Below are positions 1 through 9,286 of a DNA stretch of 64,000 nucleotides, one piece after another. The translations under genes were made by a program, and so were the position numbers. The notes beneath the pieces were generated by a model, which saw only the letters and a list, made by a program, of their open reading frames with translations, searched no databases and was not told the DNA's origin. The stretch lies in NCBI RefSeq assembly GCF_026340655.1, contig NZ_JAPEOZ010000001.1, forward strand, positions 1,798,001-1,862,000. The letters are read 5' to 3'. This DNA comes from Streptomyces sp. NBC_01275. Its GTDB lineage: Bacteria; Actinomycetota; Actinomycetes; Streptomycetales; Streptomycetaceae. How positions within the stretch are numbered: the first letter of the stretch is position 1; each line of letters starts with the position of its first letter.

Positions 1-51
1 ACGAGATGCCTGTGAGAACGAGGTATCTGTGAGAACGAGGTATCTGTGAGA
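1..51. repeat. 17-bp direct repeat, three copies
   Basis: Three head-to-tail 17-bp units (1-17, 18-34, 35-51). The last two are identical and the first differs at a few bases. They sit just before a strong hairpin, so they lie at the 3' end of, or just beyond, a gene left of the window. No function can be read from them. Confidence 0.7.
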
Positions 52-57
52 ACACGG

Positions 58-92
58 AAGGCCCCGCCGGAATCTCCTTCCGGCGGGGCCTT
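58..92. terminator. Perfect 15-bp hairpin, likely bidirectional terminator
   Basis: Positions 58-72 and 78-92 are perfectly complementary (GC-rich 15-bp stem, 5-nt loop) and are followed by TTCCTCTTC. It lies just past the stop of the minus-strand gene at 114-431, so it can end that operon and any rightward transcript from before the window. Confidence 0.85.
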
Positions 93-113
93 CCTCTTCG
101 TCCCGGACTTCCC

Positions 114-431
114 TCAGACCGCGAGCAGGGCGCTCTCGATCGCGTTGCGCAGGTGCGGTCGTGCGTCGCCCGCGTCGGCTTTCTCGAGCAGGACCGACAG
201 GAAGTCCGCGTCCGGGTATCCCGGCGCCCCTTCTTCCCCTTCCTGCGCCCGCGCCTGCGCCCAGAGGGCGATCATCATCTCGTTGCAGGCCTGGGCCTGC
301 CGCAGTCCGTCGGGGGCGTCTGAGACGAAGATCCCGCGCGCGGAGACGCCGAGCCGGTGTCCCAGGGTCAGCAGAAACGTCTCCCTGGAGTCCGAGTCCA
401 GGACCGTCAGAAACCGCTCGTGGACGCCCAT
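114..431 (-). CDS. Conserved hypothetical protein, 105 aa
   Basis: A small soluble acidic protein of 105 residues with no signal peptide or membrane segment. I do not recognise a family. It starts with ATG only 7 nt after the TetR stop codon and is the last gene of the SDR - acyl-CoA ligase - tetR series on this strand. A strong hairpin (58-92) follows it. Codon use fits the neighbours, which supports it as real, but the function is unknown. Confidence 0.65.
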   Translation of the reverse strand: MGVHERFLTVLDSDSRETFLLTLGHRLGVSARGIFVSDAPDGLRQAQACNEMMIALWAQARAQEGEEGAPGYPDADFLSVLLEKADAGDARPHLRNAIESALLAV

Positions 432-438
432 GGGACCG

Positions 439-1041
439 TCAGGGCCGCAGCGCCCGCAGCAGCAGGTCGGCCAGGTGGTCGGCGACCTCCTGGGGGCCGA
501 GCGGGCCGTCGGGCCGGTACCACGTGGACAGGTGGTGGACCGAGCCGAAGTGGTAGTCCACGACCAGGTCCGCCGGGGTCGCCGTGGAGAAGACGCCGGT
601 CTTCTGACCCTCTTCCACGAGCGCGCGGAAGCGTTCGTGATAGCGCCGGCGCTCGGCGCGGACCTGCTTGTTCTTCTCGGGACTCAGATGGTGCATCGAA
701 CGGAAGAAGATGTTGGCGTCGTCGAGGTTGTCGATGGTCGTGACGACCACGTCGGCCGCCGCGCCCCGCAGCCGCTCCTCGATCGGCCCGTCGGCGTCCG
801 CGAAGGCGTCCAGCCGCTCCTGCTGGACGCGCAGCACGCGCGCGTACACCTCGTGCAGGAGGTCGTCCTTGGAGCCGAAGTAGTGGTACAGCGCCCCCTT
901 GGTGACGCCGGCCGCCTCGACGATCTCCTGCACCGAGGTGCGGTCGTAGCCCTGCTCGGCGAAGAGCCGGGTGGCGGCGGCGAGGAGCCGCTGCGGCACC
1001 GGGGTCCCGTCGCCGTCCGTCGTCCTGGGCACTGCCGCCAC
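439..1041 (-). CDS. TetR family transcriptional regulator
   Basis: A 200-aa TetR repressor. The N-terminal helix-turn-helix lies at about residues 8-60, with recognition helix text VTKGALYHYFGSKDDLL. The rest is a ligand-binding helical domain, rich in His and acidic residues around residues 95-120. I chose the GTG start at 1041 because AAGGA lies 6 nt upstream; the longer open frame overlaps the ligase gene and is a shadow. It is the third gene of the SDR - ligase - tetR operon. By family precedent it would bind an acyl-CoA or similar ligand and control that operon, possibly through the palindrome at 3636-3651 (inference). Confidence 0.88.
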   Translation of the reverse strand: MAAVPRTTDGDGTPVPQRLLAAATRLFAEQGYDRTSVQEIVEAAGVTKGALYHYFGSKDDLLHEVYARVLRVQQERLDAFADADGPIEERLRGAAADVVVTTIDNLDDANIFFRSMHHLSPEKNKQVRAERRRYHERFRALVEEGQKTGVFSTATPADLVVDYHFGSVHHLSTWYRPDGPLGPQEVADHLADLLLRALRP

Positions 1042-1112
1042 CTGCCTTCCTTGACGCCTTTCGGCGAGCCTTGCCGGCTGTCGTGCGAGTCTCGCCGGCG
1101 GTCGTACGCGCT

Positions 1113-2831
1113 CTACTGACTGTCGTTCGCGCGGGAACGCAGTTCCCGACGGAGGATCTTCCCACTCGCCGTCTTGGGCAGGTCGGGCAGGATCTCCACC
1201 TGACGCGGATATTTGTAGGCGGCCAGTCTGTCCTTGCAGTAGGCGGCGAGCGTATCGGGGTCCGCGTCGACGCCGGCGCGCAGACTGATGTACGCCTTCA
1301 CGGTCTCGCCGCGGTAGCCGTCCGGCACCCCGACGACGGCCGCCTCGCGCACCGCCGGGTGGGTGTACAGCACGTCCTCGACCTCGCGCGGCCACACCTT
1401 GAAGCCGGACGCGTTGATCATGTCCTTCTTGCGGTCGACGACGTACAGCCAGCCCTGCTCGTCCATGAACCCGATGTCGCCGGTGCGCAGCTCGCCGTCC
1501 GGGAACGTCTCGGCGGTGGCCTCGGGCCGCCGCCAGTAGCCGGGGACCACCTGCGGCCCCCGTACGACGATCTCGCCCTGCTCCCCGAAGGGCGTCTCGA
1601 CGCCCTGCTCGTCGACGATCCGCACGACGGTGTCGGGGCCGGGCAGACCGACGGCGAGGGTCCCGGAGGCCGGGTCGACCGGGGCCTCCAGCTGGGGCGG
1701 GACGGAGGCGCAGGGCGCGGTGCACTCGGTCAGGCCGTAGCCGTTGCGGATGTACGGCCCGAAGCCGGCGCGGAACTTCTCCACCAGGGCCGGCGGCACG
1801 GGAGCCCCGCCGGAGGAGATGTGCACGAAGGAGGAGAAGTGGTCGCGGGTGGCGGCCGGGTGCGCGCCCAGGGCCATGAAGGCGGTCGACGGGCCGACGG
1901 TGTAGTGCGGCCGGTGCTCGGCGAACGCCTCGAGCACCACGCCCGCCTCGAAGCGGTAGGTCAGGACGAGCGTGCCCGCGCTGTTCAGACAGGCGCCGAG
2001 CTGGCAGACCATGCCGGTGATGTGGAACAGGGGCGCGAGGGCATAGTAGACGGGCGCCTCGGGCAGCCGCAGGCCGGTGCGCTGCCGTTCGGCGTTGAAC
2101 ATGATGTTGGCGTGGGTGTTGACGGCCCCCTTGGGGGCGCCGCTCGTGCCCGAGGTGTAGCTGATCAGCGCGGTGTCGGCGGGGGCCGGATCGCGGTCCG
2201 CGGGCGGCTTGTGACCGGCGCGGGCGACGGCGGCGAGATCCTCGGCGTCCTCCGCCTGCGGCAGCCGCTCGAAGGTCAGCACGCGCGCGTCACCACGAGT
2301 CTGGAAATCCAACTCGCAGGCCGTGAGCACGATCCGTACCGGCGAGTCGTCAGCCGTCTCGCGCAGATACGACTCCCAGGCCCGGTCCGAGCAGATCAAC
2401 GCGGCGACCTCCGCGTCCCGCAGGACGTGGGCCACCTCCCCCGACTTGTACATGGGGTTGACGGGGACGACGGTCGCGCCCGCCTTCCAGGCGCCGAGCA
2501 GCGCGATCACGAAGTGCGGGGAGTTCTGCAGCAGGACGGCGACCCGGTCGCCGGGCGCCAGGCCGCGGGCGACGAGGCGACCGGCGACGGAGTCGCTCAG
2601 CTCGTCGACCTCGCGGTAGCTGAGCCGCCCGTCGAAGTAGGCCAGACAGGTGCGGTCGGGGGCCTCGGCGACGGACCGCCGCAGGGCGTGCACCAGGGAG
2701 TCGGCGGGGTCGACAGGGGCGCGCTGGGCGTCGTCGAGCAGGGCCACCCAGGGCCTGGCCGCGTAGCGGGAGACGGGCTGCGGGGAGACGGGCTGCGGGG
2801 AGACGGGCTGTGGGGAGACGGGCGCGGTCAT
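1113..2831 (-). CDS. AMP-dependent acyl-CoA synthetase/ligase
   Basis: A 572-aa member of the ANL superfamily, which activates a carboxylic acid with ATP and joins it to CoA. The P-loop signature SYTSGTSGAPKG lies at about residue 224, the GYGLTE adenylate motif at about 362, the hinge RTGDIGF at about 447, and the C-terminal catalytic lysine in GKILRREL at about 558. The ATG at 2831 overlaps the TGA of the upstream SDR (ATGA), which implies translational coupling. The N-terminus carries PVSPQ repeats from a 15-bp DNA repeat. The acyl substrate cannot be told from sequence; long- or medium-chain fatty acids are likely. Confidence 0.93.
   Translation of the reverse strand: MTAPVSPQPVSPQPVSPQPVSRYAARPWVALLDDAQRAPVDPADSLVHALRRSVAEAPDRTCLAYFDGRLSYREVDELSDSVAGRLVARGLAPGDRVAVLLQNSPHFVIALLGAWKAGATVVPVNPMYKSGEVAHVLRDAEVAALICSDRAWESYLRETADDSPVRIVLTACELDFQTRGDARVLTFERLPQAEDAEDLAAVARAGHKPPADRDPAPADTALISYTSGTSGAPKGAVNTHANIMFNAERQRTGLRLPEAPVYYALAPLFHITGMVCQLGACLNSAGTLVLTYRFEAGVVLEAFAEHRPHYTVGPSTAFMALGAHPAATRDHFSSFVHISSGGAPVPPALVEKFRAGFGPYIRNGYGLTECTAPCASVPPQLEAPVDPASGTLAVGLPGPDTVVRIVDEQGVETPFGEQGEIVVRGPQVVPGYWRRPEATAETFPDGELRTGDIGFMDEQGWLYVVDRKKDMINASGFKVWPREVEDVLYTHPAVREAAVVGVPDGYRGETVKAYISLRAGVDADPDTLAAYCKDRLAAYKYPRQVEILPDLPKTASGKILRRELRSRANDSQ
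2768..2827. repeat. 15-bp tandem repeat inside the ligase N-terminus
   Basis: Four in-register 15-bp units (2768-2782, 2783-2797, 2798-2812, 2813-2827), the last partly diverged. Each adds five residues of the PVSPQ type to the N-terminus of the acyl-CoA ligase, just after its start codon. The length is a multiple of three, so copy number can change without breaking the frame. Confidence 0.85.
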
Positions 2832-3592
2832 TCGGAGGCCTCCCACTTCTGCTGGAGGTGGTTCATGTTCGTCATCCATCGGTCGGGGTCGGCGGCCCGC
2901 GCCTGGTAGTAGGCGGCGACCTCGGGGTGCGGCAGGATCAGGAAGCGGTCCTCGGCGATGCCCTTGAACAGGGCGTCCGCCACGTCCGACGGGTCGATCG
3001 CGGTCGGCTTCAGCACCAGGTCGCCCGCGCTGCCGGTGGCGTCCAGCATGTCGGTGCGCACGCCCTGGGGACAGATCGCGTGCACCTTGATCCCCCGGTG
3101 GCGGTACGTCAGCGACAGCCACTCGGCGAAGGCGTACGCGCCGTGCTTGGTGACGCTGTACGGAGCGGCGCCGATCATCGTGAGCAGTCCGGCCGCGGAG
3201 ACGGTGGAGACGAACCGGCCGCGGCCGCGCTCCAGCCAGCCCGGGAGGAGGGCGTGGGCCGCGCGGACGTGGGCCATCACGTTGACGTCCCAGGCGAGCG
3301 CCCACACGTCCTCCTCGGCCGCCTCCGAGCCGCCCGAGGCGACCCCGGCGTTGGCGCAGTAGACGTCGACCGTGCCGCCGAGCGCCTCCCGGGCCGGGCC
3401 GACGATCGCGGAGGCGTCGCCGGGGACCGCGATGCCGCCGATCTCGTCGGCCACGGCCTGCGCCCGTCCTGCGTCCAGGTCGTTGACGACGACTCTGGCG
3501 CCCTCGGCGGCGAAGCGACGGGCCAGCGCGGCTCCGATGCCGCCCCCCGCTCCGGTGACGACCACTCCCGCATCCTGCACGGCTTCCACCAT
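2828..3592 (-). CDS. SDR family oxidoreductase
   Basis: A 254-aa classical short-chain dehydrogenase. The nucleotide-binding TGAGGGIG motif lies at residues 12-19, the NAG motif follows strand 4 (CANAGVA), and the catalytic pair is Tyr145/Lys149 in YSVTK with an upstream Ser. A clear AAGGAG precedes the ATG at 3592. It is the first gene of the operon with the acyl-CoA ligase, tetR and the 105-aa protein. The likely reaction is NAD(P)-dependent oxidation of a hydroxyacyl or alcohol substrate; the substrate is unknown. Confidence 0.93.
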   Translation of the reverse strand: MVEAVQDAGVVVTGAGGGIGAALARRFAAEGARVVVNDLDAGRAQAVADEIGGIAVPGDASAIVGPAREALGGTVDVYCANAGVASGGSEAAEEDVWALAWDVNVMAHVRAAHALLPGWLERGRGRFVSTVSAAGLLTMIGAAPYSVTKHGAYAFAEWLSLTYRHRGIKVHAICPQGVRTDMLDATGSAGDLVLKPTAIDPSDVADALFKGIAEDRFLILPHPEVAAYYQARAADPDRWMTNMNHLQQKWEASE

Positions 3593-3635
3593 CGGTCTCC
3601 TTCGACGCGACGCGAATCGGCTCTGCAGCGCCAGA

Positions 3636-3651
3636 CTAACCGGTCGGTATG
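3636..3651. promoter_or_regulatory. TetR-type palindrome upstream of the SDR operon
   Basis: CTAACCGGTCGGTATG: imperfect 7-bp arms with a 2-bp centre, 44 nt upstream of the SDR start in the 172-bp gap between divergent genes. The right arm CGGTATG is shared with sites at 18651-18666 and 30215-30230. It is probably the operator of the TetR encoded in this operon. Confidence 0.6.
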
Positions 3652-3764
3652 TTGCGGCGGAAGGGTTGCTCCTCCTGCGCGGCCGGTTCGGTTCGTTCCC
3701 TGGCGCGGGGGCCCACGCTAGCGTGCGCAGCCATGACACCGGCCGTGATCGCGGAGGGCCCCGT

Positions 3765-5027
3765 ATGACGCTGTCGAGACGGACTCTGCTGGCCGGGGCC
3801 CCGGCCTCGGTGGGAGCGTGCACCACGCCGACGCCGGTGAACCGCCCGCTGCGGACCGGCTTCGAGCGCCTCGCCGCCGACGGCTACGCCCTCCTCGACG
3901 GAGAGCGGATCGGGGTCGTCACCAACCCCACCGGCGTCACGGGTGGGGGCCCCTCCGGTGCGAGCGCAGCCGAGAGCGGGGAAGTACGCCACATCGTGGA
4001 CGTCATGCACGCCGACGACCGGGTCGATCTCGTCGCCGTCTTCGGCCCCGAGCACGGGTTCCGGGGCACCGCGCAGGCCGGCGGCTCCGAGGGACGCCAC
4101 GACGATCCGGCGACCGGTCTGCCCGTCCACGACACGTATCTCAAGAGCGGGCAGCCGCTCGCGGACGTCTTCACGGCCGCCGGCGTCGACACGGTCGTCT
4201 TCGACATCCAGGACGTGGGCGCCCGCTTCTACACATACGTCTGGACGCTGTACGACTGCATGGAGGCGGCGCGGCTGGCCGGGAAGCGGTTCGTCGTCCT
4301 GGACCGGCCGAATCCGGTGACCGGGCGGGCGGCCCTGGGGCCGGTGCTGCACCGGGAGTTCGCGAGCTTCGTCGGGCGGCAGCCCGTCGCGCAGGCCCAC
4401 GGGATGACGGTGGCCGAGCTGGCCCGGCTGTTCGACGCGGAGTTCCTCGACTCGGCGGTGAGGCTGGACGTGGTGGAGATGAGCGGCTGGCGGCGGGCGT
4501 GGTGGTACGACGCCTGCGGGCTGCCCTGGGTGCCGCCGAGCCCGAACATGCCGACGCCCGCCACGGCCCTCGTGTACGCGGGGACCTGTCTCTTCGAGGG
4601 CACGAACCTGTCCGAGGGCCGGGGCACGACCCTGCCCTTCGAACTCCTCGGCGCGGAGGGGATCGACGGGCGGTGGGCGGCCGCGGTGGGCGAACTCGGG
4701 CTGCCGGGCGTGCGCTTCAGGGAGGCGTACTTCGCGCCGGTCTTCTCCAAGTTCCAGGGCAGGACCGTCGGCGGGGTGCAGCTGCATGTGCACGACCGGG
4801 ACGCCTACGACCCCGTGCGTACCGCCGTCGCGCTGCTGGTGACCGCCAAGCGGGTGTGGAGCGGCTTCGCCTGGCGCTCCGACCTGTGGATCGACAGGCT
4901 CACCGGGTCGTCGGCGGTGCGGACCGCGATCGACGCGGGGGCGGGCGTCGACGACGTGGTCGCGGGGTGGCGCGAGGAGCTGGCCGCGTTCCGACAGACC
5001 CGGCGGGAGTATCTGTTGTACGGATGA
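3765..5027 (+). CDS. DUF1343/NamZ-like exo-N-acetylmuramidase, lipoprotein
   Basis: A 420-aa protein of the DUF1343 family, whose characterised member NamZ removes terminal N-acetylmuramic acid from peptidoglycan fragments. Signature stretches are FGPEHGFRG (about residue 87), FDIQDVGARFYTY (about 146) and DRPNPVTGR. The N-terminus SRRTLLAGAPASVGAC looks like a Tat-type lipoprotein signal with lipobox V-G-A-C. I chose the ATG at 3765 because GGAGGG lies 6 nt upstream. The protein is probably exported and lipid-anchored, acting on wall turnover products. The next gene begins about 80 nt later on the same strand. Confidence 0.88.
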   Translation: MTLSRRTLLAGAPASVGACTTPTPVNRPLRTGFERLAADGYALLDGERIGVVTNPTGVTGGGPSGASAAESGEVRHIVDVMHADDRVDLVAVFGPEHGFRGTAQAGGSEGRHDDPATGLPVHDTYLKSGQPLADVFTAAGVDTVVFDIQDVGARFYTYVWTLYDCMEAARLAGKRFVVLDRPNPVTGRAALGPVLHREFASFVGRQPVAQAHGMTVAELARLFDAEFLDSAVRLDVVEMSGWRRAWWYDACGLPWVPPSPNMPTPATALVYAGTCLFEGTNLSEGRGTTLPFELLGAEGIDGRWAAAVGELGLPGVRFREAYFAPVFSKFQGRTVGGVQLHVHDRDAYDPVRTAVALLVTAKRVWSGFAWRSDLWIDRLTGSSAVRTAIDAGAGVDDVVAGWREELAAFRQTRREYLLYG

Positions 5028-5108
5028 GCCGTGACGTATGGCCAAGGTCGGCTGTTAGCAGGACGATGCGCCCACATCGTGCGCTGCTACGGGGGACGGA
5101 GGCCTGAC

Positions 5109-6473
5109 ATGGCAGATCCGACAATGAGTGTGACGCCCTATTGGGAACTGACCTTCGACGCGGACGGCGACGTCGACGCCGGTCAGCGCGACCGGCTGCT
5201 GGCCGGGGTGAAGCAGCGCGGAGTGCAGCACCTGATCGTCTTCTCGCACGGCTGGAACAGCGACCGCTCCCACGCGACCCGGCTCTACAGCCACTTCTTC
5301 GCGCCGATCCCCGTCCTCGCCCCGCAGGCGGGCATCGGGTACGTCGGCGTGGTGTGGCCGTCGATGCGCTTCTGCGACGAGCCGATCCCCGACTTCCCGC
5401 ACTCGGCGGTCGTCGCCCCGGCCCCGGGGCTCGACGACGGCACCCGGCAGGCGCTCCTCGAGACGTTCCCGGGCCGGGCCGCGGTGGTCGAGCGGATCGC
5501 GCGGCTGATCGACGGGCGGCCGCCCGAGGACGGGGAGCTGGAGGAGTTCGGGCGTCTGGTGCGGGAGCTGGTGGAGGTGGCGCCGTCGGGGCCGCAGGCC
5601 CGGTGCGCGGCGGACACGCTGATGGACGAGGAACTGCAGGACGAGCAGGACGAGCAGGACGAGCCGGAGATGCTCGCCGGGTCCACGGCTCGGGCCTGCG
5701 AGGAGTTCGCGCGGGCGCTGGCCGGTCTCGAATCCCCCGCCGGAGCGGAGGGGTTCGCGCTGCCCAACCCGTGGGACGGGGCGAAGGAGCTGCTGCGGCA
5801 GGCGACGTACTACGCGATGAAGCGGCGCGCGGGAACGGTCGGCGAGCGGGGACTCGGTCCGCTGATCGGGCGGTTGGCGGCCGCCGCGCCGGCGGTGCGG
5901 GTGCATCTGGTGGGGCACAGCTTCGGCGGACGGCTGGTGTCGTTCGCCCTGCGCGGGCTGCCCGAGGGGGTGCAGACGGTGAAGTCGGTGACGCTGCTCC
6001 AGGGGGCCTTCTCCCACTACGCGTTCGCCGCCCGGCTGCCGTTCGACGGGCGCGCGGGAGGGGTGCTCCAGGGGCTGCAGAACCGTATCGACGGCCCCCT
6101 GGTGTGCTGTTACTCGCGGTTCGACGAGGCGCTGGGCACGATGTACCCGCTGGCCTCCCGGATGGCGCGCGACGCACAGGGGCTGCTCGAAGAGGGGCTG
6201 CTCGAAGAGGGGCGCGCCGTGGCGGAGTTGAGCATCGGGGGCGTGCTGGGCGCCAAGTGGGGCGCCATGGGGCACGACGGGGTGCAGGCGGTGCCGGGCA
6301 CGCACGCGTGCACGCTCGCCGAGGCGCTGGCCTCGCCCCTGCCGAGGTCGGGGTGCGTGAACGTCGACGCGGAGGCCGTGGTCCGGCGCGGCGGGGCGCC
6401 GGCCGGGGCGCACAGCGACATCGTGCACCCCGAGCTGGCGCGGGTGGTGCTGGCGGCGGGCCGTATCCACTGA
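5109..6473 (+). CDS. Alpha/beta-hydrolase-like serine hydrolase
   Basis: A 454-aa soluble protein with alpha/beta-hydrolase marks: the oxyanion-type HGWNSDRS segment near residue 40 and the nucleophile elbow GHSFGG at about residue 270. No signal peptide is seen. ATG 5109 has GGGGACGGAGG just upstream. An acidic low-complexity stretch, with a 9-nt repeat giving EQDEQDEQDEPE, sits near residue 180. A second short repeat (GLLEEGLLEEG) is near residue 362. Substrate unknown: esterase, lipase or thioesterase are all possible. It is convergent with the penicillin-acylase gene, 26 nt away. Confidence 0.75.
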   Translation: MADPTMSVTPYWELTFDADGDVDAGQRDRLLAGVKQRGVQHLIVFSHGWNSDRSHATRLYSHFFAPIPVLAPQAGIGYVGVVWPSMRFCDEPIPDFPHSAVVAPAPGLDDGTRQALLETFPGRAAVVERIARLIDGRPPEDGELEEFGRLVRELVEVAPSGPQARCAADTLMDEELQDEQDEQDEPEMLAGSTARACEEFARALAGLESPAGAEGFALPNPWDGAKELLRQATYYAMKRRAGTVGERGLGPLIGRLAAAAPAVRVHLVGHSFGGRLVSFALRGLPEGVQTVKSVTLLQGAFSHYAFAARLPFDGRAGGVLQGLQNRIDGPLVCCYSRFDEALGTMYPLASRMARDAQGLLEEGLLEEGRAVAELSIGGVLGAKWGAMGHDGVQAVPGTHACTLAEALASPLPRSGCVNVDAEAVVRRGGAPAGAHSDIVHPELARVVLAAGRIH

Positions 6474-6499
6474 GGACGCGACCCACCGCCCTCATGGCG

Positions 6500-9286
6500 T
6501 CACCGGTGTGACGTGAACTCCACCACCTGCTGGAAGGTGGGTCGGTTCTGCCAGCTGATGTTGCCGTGCTTGATGCCGCCCAGGGTGCGCTGGACGATCG
6601 AGTCGGCGCACCACTGGTTGCCCGCCGCGCAGAGGTCGTCGCCGGGGTAGACCTGGGCCGCGGTCTTGCCGGCCGCCGTCTTCAGGGTGCTGATGAGGAT
6701 GTCCCGGCAGGCGCTGAGGCTGCCGCCGCCGCAGTACGTCTGCGTCAGCCCGCCCTGCACGGTCTCGCCGAGCACGGCCCGGATGTCCTTGTCGACATAG
6801 CTCCACCAGCCGTACTGGAAGGAGCTTCCGGCGTGTGCCCCGGTCGGGCCGTGGGCGGCTGACGGGGTCTCGTCGATGGGCAGGTTGGCGGTGAACGCGG
6901 TGTACAGGCCGGTGCCGAGGCCGGGTTCGAACTCGGCCTTCACCAGCAGCGGCCACCACGCGTCCAGGATGCGGATCGCGTCGGCGTCGGCGTAGGTCTT
7001 CGAGCCGGCCGTGGTCTCCGTTCGTTTGCCGCCCGCGGTGAGCCAGGTCTGGAGCTTGGTGACCGCGGCGGCCGCGGTGGTGTCGGTGACCGTCGAGCTG
7101 GTGACCACCTTCAGCAGGTCGGGCAGCACGTCCTCGGCGCGCAGGTCCGCGAGCGCCGCGTCCGCCATCGCCTTCGTGAGCGACGCGCGGGTGACCCCGC
7201 CCGCCGCGACCAGTTTCTTCACCCGGTCCTCCAGCAGGTTGCCGCGGTGCACGGACCCGTCGCCCCAGGAGGCGGTGGCGTAGTCCTTGGCCTGCTTGTT
7301 GTTCCAGGAGATGTAGTAGTCCTGGTCGATGGAGTTGGGGTGCGCCGAAGCCGGCGTGTAGTCGGCCGTGTTGGTGGCCGGCACCCAGTTCTTCCACTCG
7401 TACGCCGCCTGCGCCCACACCGGGAACTCGGCGTCGACCCCGCTCGCGCGCACCGGGTTGTTGCCGCTGTTGTAGTACGCGGTGTGCGTGGAGTCGGCGT
7501 AGAACCAGTTGAAGGTGAAGTTGATGTGCTGGACCGCGCTCTGGAAGGTCTGCGGGCTCTTGACGTAGTCCGGGTCGTTCAGCATCTGGAAGCCGATGAT
7601 GGAGTCGGCCTCGTGCATGTAGGAGGACCGCAGGGTGGTGTAGGCGACCTTCTTGCCGCCCACGGTCGCGCGGTACTCGACCGGGCCGTACTTGGTGCGG
7701 TAGACGCGCATCGTGTAGGAGCCGGCCGCGGTGCCGTCGGCCGTGGTCGGCTTCCAGGCGTTCTTCTGCTCGATCACGTCCATGGCCGTGCAGGTGCCGT
7801 GGTACAGGTAGTGGTAGTCGTCCTGACACAGCTCGACCGCGTAGGTGTCGATGATGTCCTGGCCGGAGGTGGTGGCGCTCCACGCGTAGTCCTGGCCGCG
7901 GCCGAGTTCCACGTACATGCTCAGGCCCGCGAAGGAGGCGCCGCGGGCGCTGATGCCCGGGCCCTGGATCTCCTGGAGCATGAGCAGCTGTGGGGCGAAG
8001 TAGCCGGTCTGCGGCCCGAAGACGGCGATGGGGTGACCGCTGGCGGTGGCCTTGCCGCTGACGACCAGGGCGTTGGACATGCCTCGCTTGGCGGAGGTGA
8101 GGGCGGCCGCGGTCGCCGTGGCGGAGGCGGCGGTGGCCGCGGTGGCGGCTCCGGTGCCGGTGGCGTCGTAGATCAGCGGTTCCTCGGTCACCGACCCGGC
8201 GTCCGGCAGGGCCTCGCCCTGCGGGGTGTCGGGCTTGGCGGCGTACGGGAAGCTCTCGCCGTTGTGGACGGTGAGGACGGCCTCGGGGTCGTTGCGCTCG
8301 CGGAACGCCTCCCAGACCTTGCTGCCCTGCTCGACGCCGTACTTCTCCTGCGCGGCGAGCAGCGAGATCGCGTTGTTGACCTCGCCGCCGCCCCCGGAGC
8401 CGAAGAGCGTGCCGATGACCGAGCCCAGCGCCACCAGGTCGGTAATCTTGAAGTGGTCGATGGTGCCGGCGTTGGTGATGGAGTCCTTGTGGCCGGTGAG
8501 GACGTACTCGCCGGGGAAGTAGCGGCCGCTGTCGGAGGCGTCGATGTAGGCGTTGATGCCCGCGAGGTAGGCGTTGGCGTCGTCGAGGGCCTGCTGGCCG
8601 CGGGCGCCGTTGGAGGCGATGGCGTTGTCGATCTGCGCCTGGAGGTCGGCCTCGGTGTAGGGGGCGTTGCGCCAGAACTGCTGTTCCAGGCCCTGGTTGG
8701 AGGCCGCGCCGCCGGCGAAGTTGGTGAGCTGGCCGCGGCCGACGTGGCGGAAGACGTCCATGAGCCACAGCCGGTCCTCACCCGCCGCATACCCGGCGCC
8801 GAACTCGGTGCCGTATCTGGTGGTACCGGTGATGTGCGGCACACCCGTCTTCTTGTCGCGGACGATCGTGACGTCCGTGCGGCCGGCGGGCTTCTCCGTG
8901 GAGGCGACTTGATCGGAAGCTACCCCGAACGACGCGTCGTTGAAGAACGTGTTGATCGTGGCGTTGGTGAGGGTGGAGTAGCCCTTGGCCAGGTTGGCGT
9001 ACGGGCCGAGCTGGTCCTCGGCGTGGTCGGGCTGGGTGCCGAAGGCCTGGTTGAGCAGGATCTGGGCGAGGGTGGCGTTGCCGTTCTCGCCGGGCGGCAG
9101 GATGTCGGAGCACTGGCCGCCGCAGTAGTCGTTGGCGGCCGTGGCGTCGGCCGCCGCGGCCGCCGTGGTGAGCGGCGACAGAAGACCGGCGATGAGCGCG
9201 CATACGGATGCGGTCTTCAGGAACCCGGGGAATCTGCCGGGAGTTCTCAGTGTGTCGAGGGCGGTGCGGGGGGTTCGCCGTGGCAT
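6500..9286 (-). CDS. Secreted penicillin acylase family protein (S45)
   Basis: A 928-aa precursor of the Ntn-hydrolase penicillin/aculeacin/quorum-quenching acylase family. A signal peptide (basic start, then ASVCALIAGLLSPLTTAAAA) is followed by the small subunit. The strongest candidate for the autocatalytic N-terminal nucleophile is Ser404 in RGMSNALVV, followed by the family pattern GHPIAVFGPQ. Such enzymes split into two chains and hydrolyse amide bonds of penicillins, acyl-homoserine lactones or lipopeptides. AGGAG precedes the ATG. It lies alone on its strand, so the sequence does not show the substrate. Confidence 0.92.
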   Translation of the reverse strand: MPRRTPRTALDTLRTPGRFPGFLKTASVCALIAGLLSPLTTAAAAADATAANDYCGGQCSDILPPGENGNATLAQILLNQAFGTQPDHAEDQLGPYANLAKGYSTLTNATINTFFNDASFGVASDQVASTEKPAGRTDVTIVRDKKTGVPHITGTTRYGTEFGAGYAAGEDRLWLMDVFRHVGRGQLTNFAGGAASNQGLEQQFWRNAPYTEADLQAQIDNAIASNGARGQQALDDANAYLAGINAYIDASDSGRYFPGEYVLTGHKDSITNAGTIDHFKITDLVALGSVIGTLFGSGGGGEVNNAISLLAAQEKYGVEQGSKVWEAFRERNDPEAVLTVHNGESFPYAAKPDTPQGEALPDAGSVTEEPLIYDATGTGAATAATAASATATAAALTSAKRGMSNALVVSGKATASGHPIAVFGPQTGYFAPQLLMLQEIQGPGISARGASFAGLSMYVELGRGQDYAWSATTSGQDIIDTYAVELCQDDYHYLYHGTCTAMDVIEQKNAWKPTTADGTAAGSYTMRVYRTKYGPVEYRATVGGKKVAYTTLRSSYMHEADSIIGFQMLNDPDYVKSPQTFQSAVQHINFTFNWFYADSTHTAYYNSGNNPVRASGVDAEFPVWAQAAYEWKNWVPATNTADYTPASAHPNSIDQDYYISWNNKQAKDYATASWGDGSVHRGNLLEDRVKKLVAAGGVTRASLTKAMADAALADLRAEDVLPDLLKVVTSSTVTDTTAAAAVTKLQTWLTAGGKRTETTAGSKTYADADAIRILDAWWPLLVKAEFEPGLGTGLYTAFTANLPIDETPSAAHGPTGAHAGSSFQYGWWSYVDKDIRAVLGETVQGGLTQTYCGGGSLSACRDILISTLKTAAGKTAAQVYPGDDLCAAGNQWCADSIVQRTLGGIKHGNISWQNRPTFQQVVEFTSHR

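Noticed and set aside
3765..6473. A toxin-antitoxin or defence pair from the DUF1343 and hydrolase genes
   Set aside because: The first has a lipoprotein signal and family marks of wall-recycling enzymes; the second lacks export; sizes and spacing do not fit such a pair.
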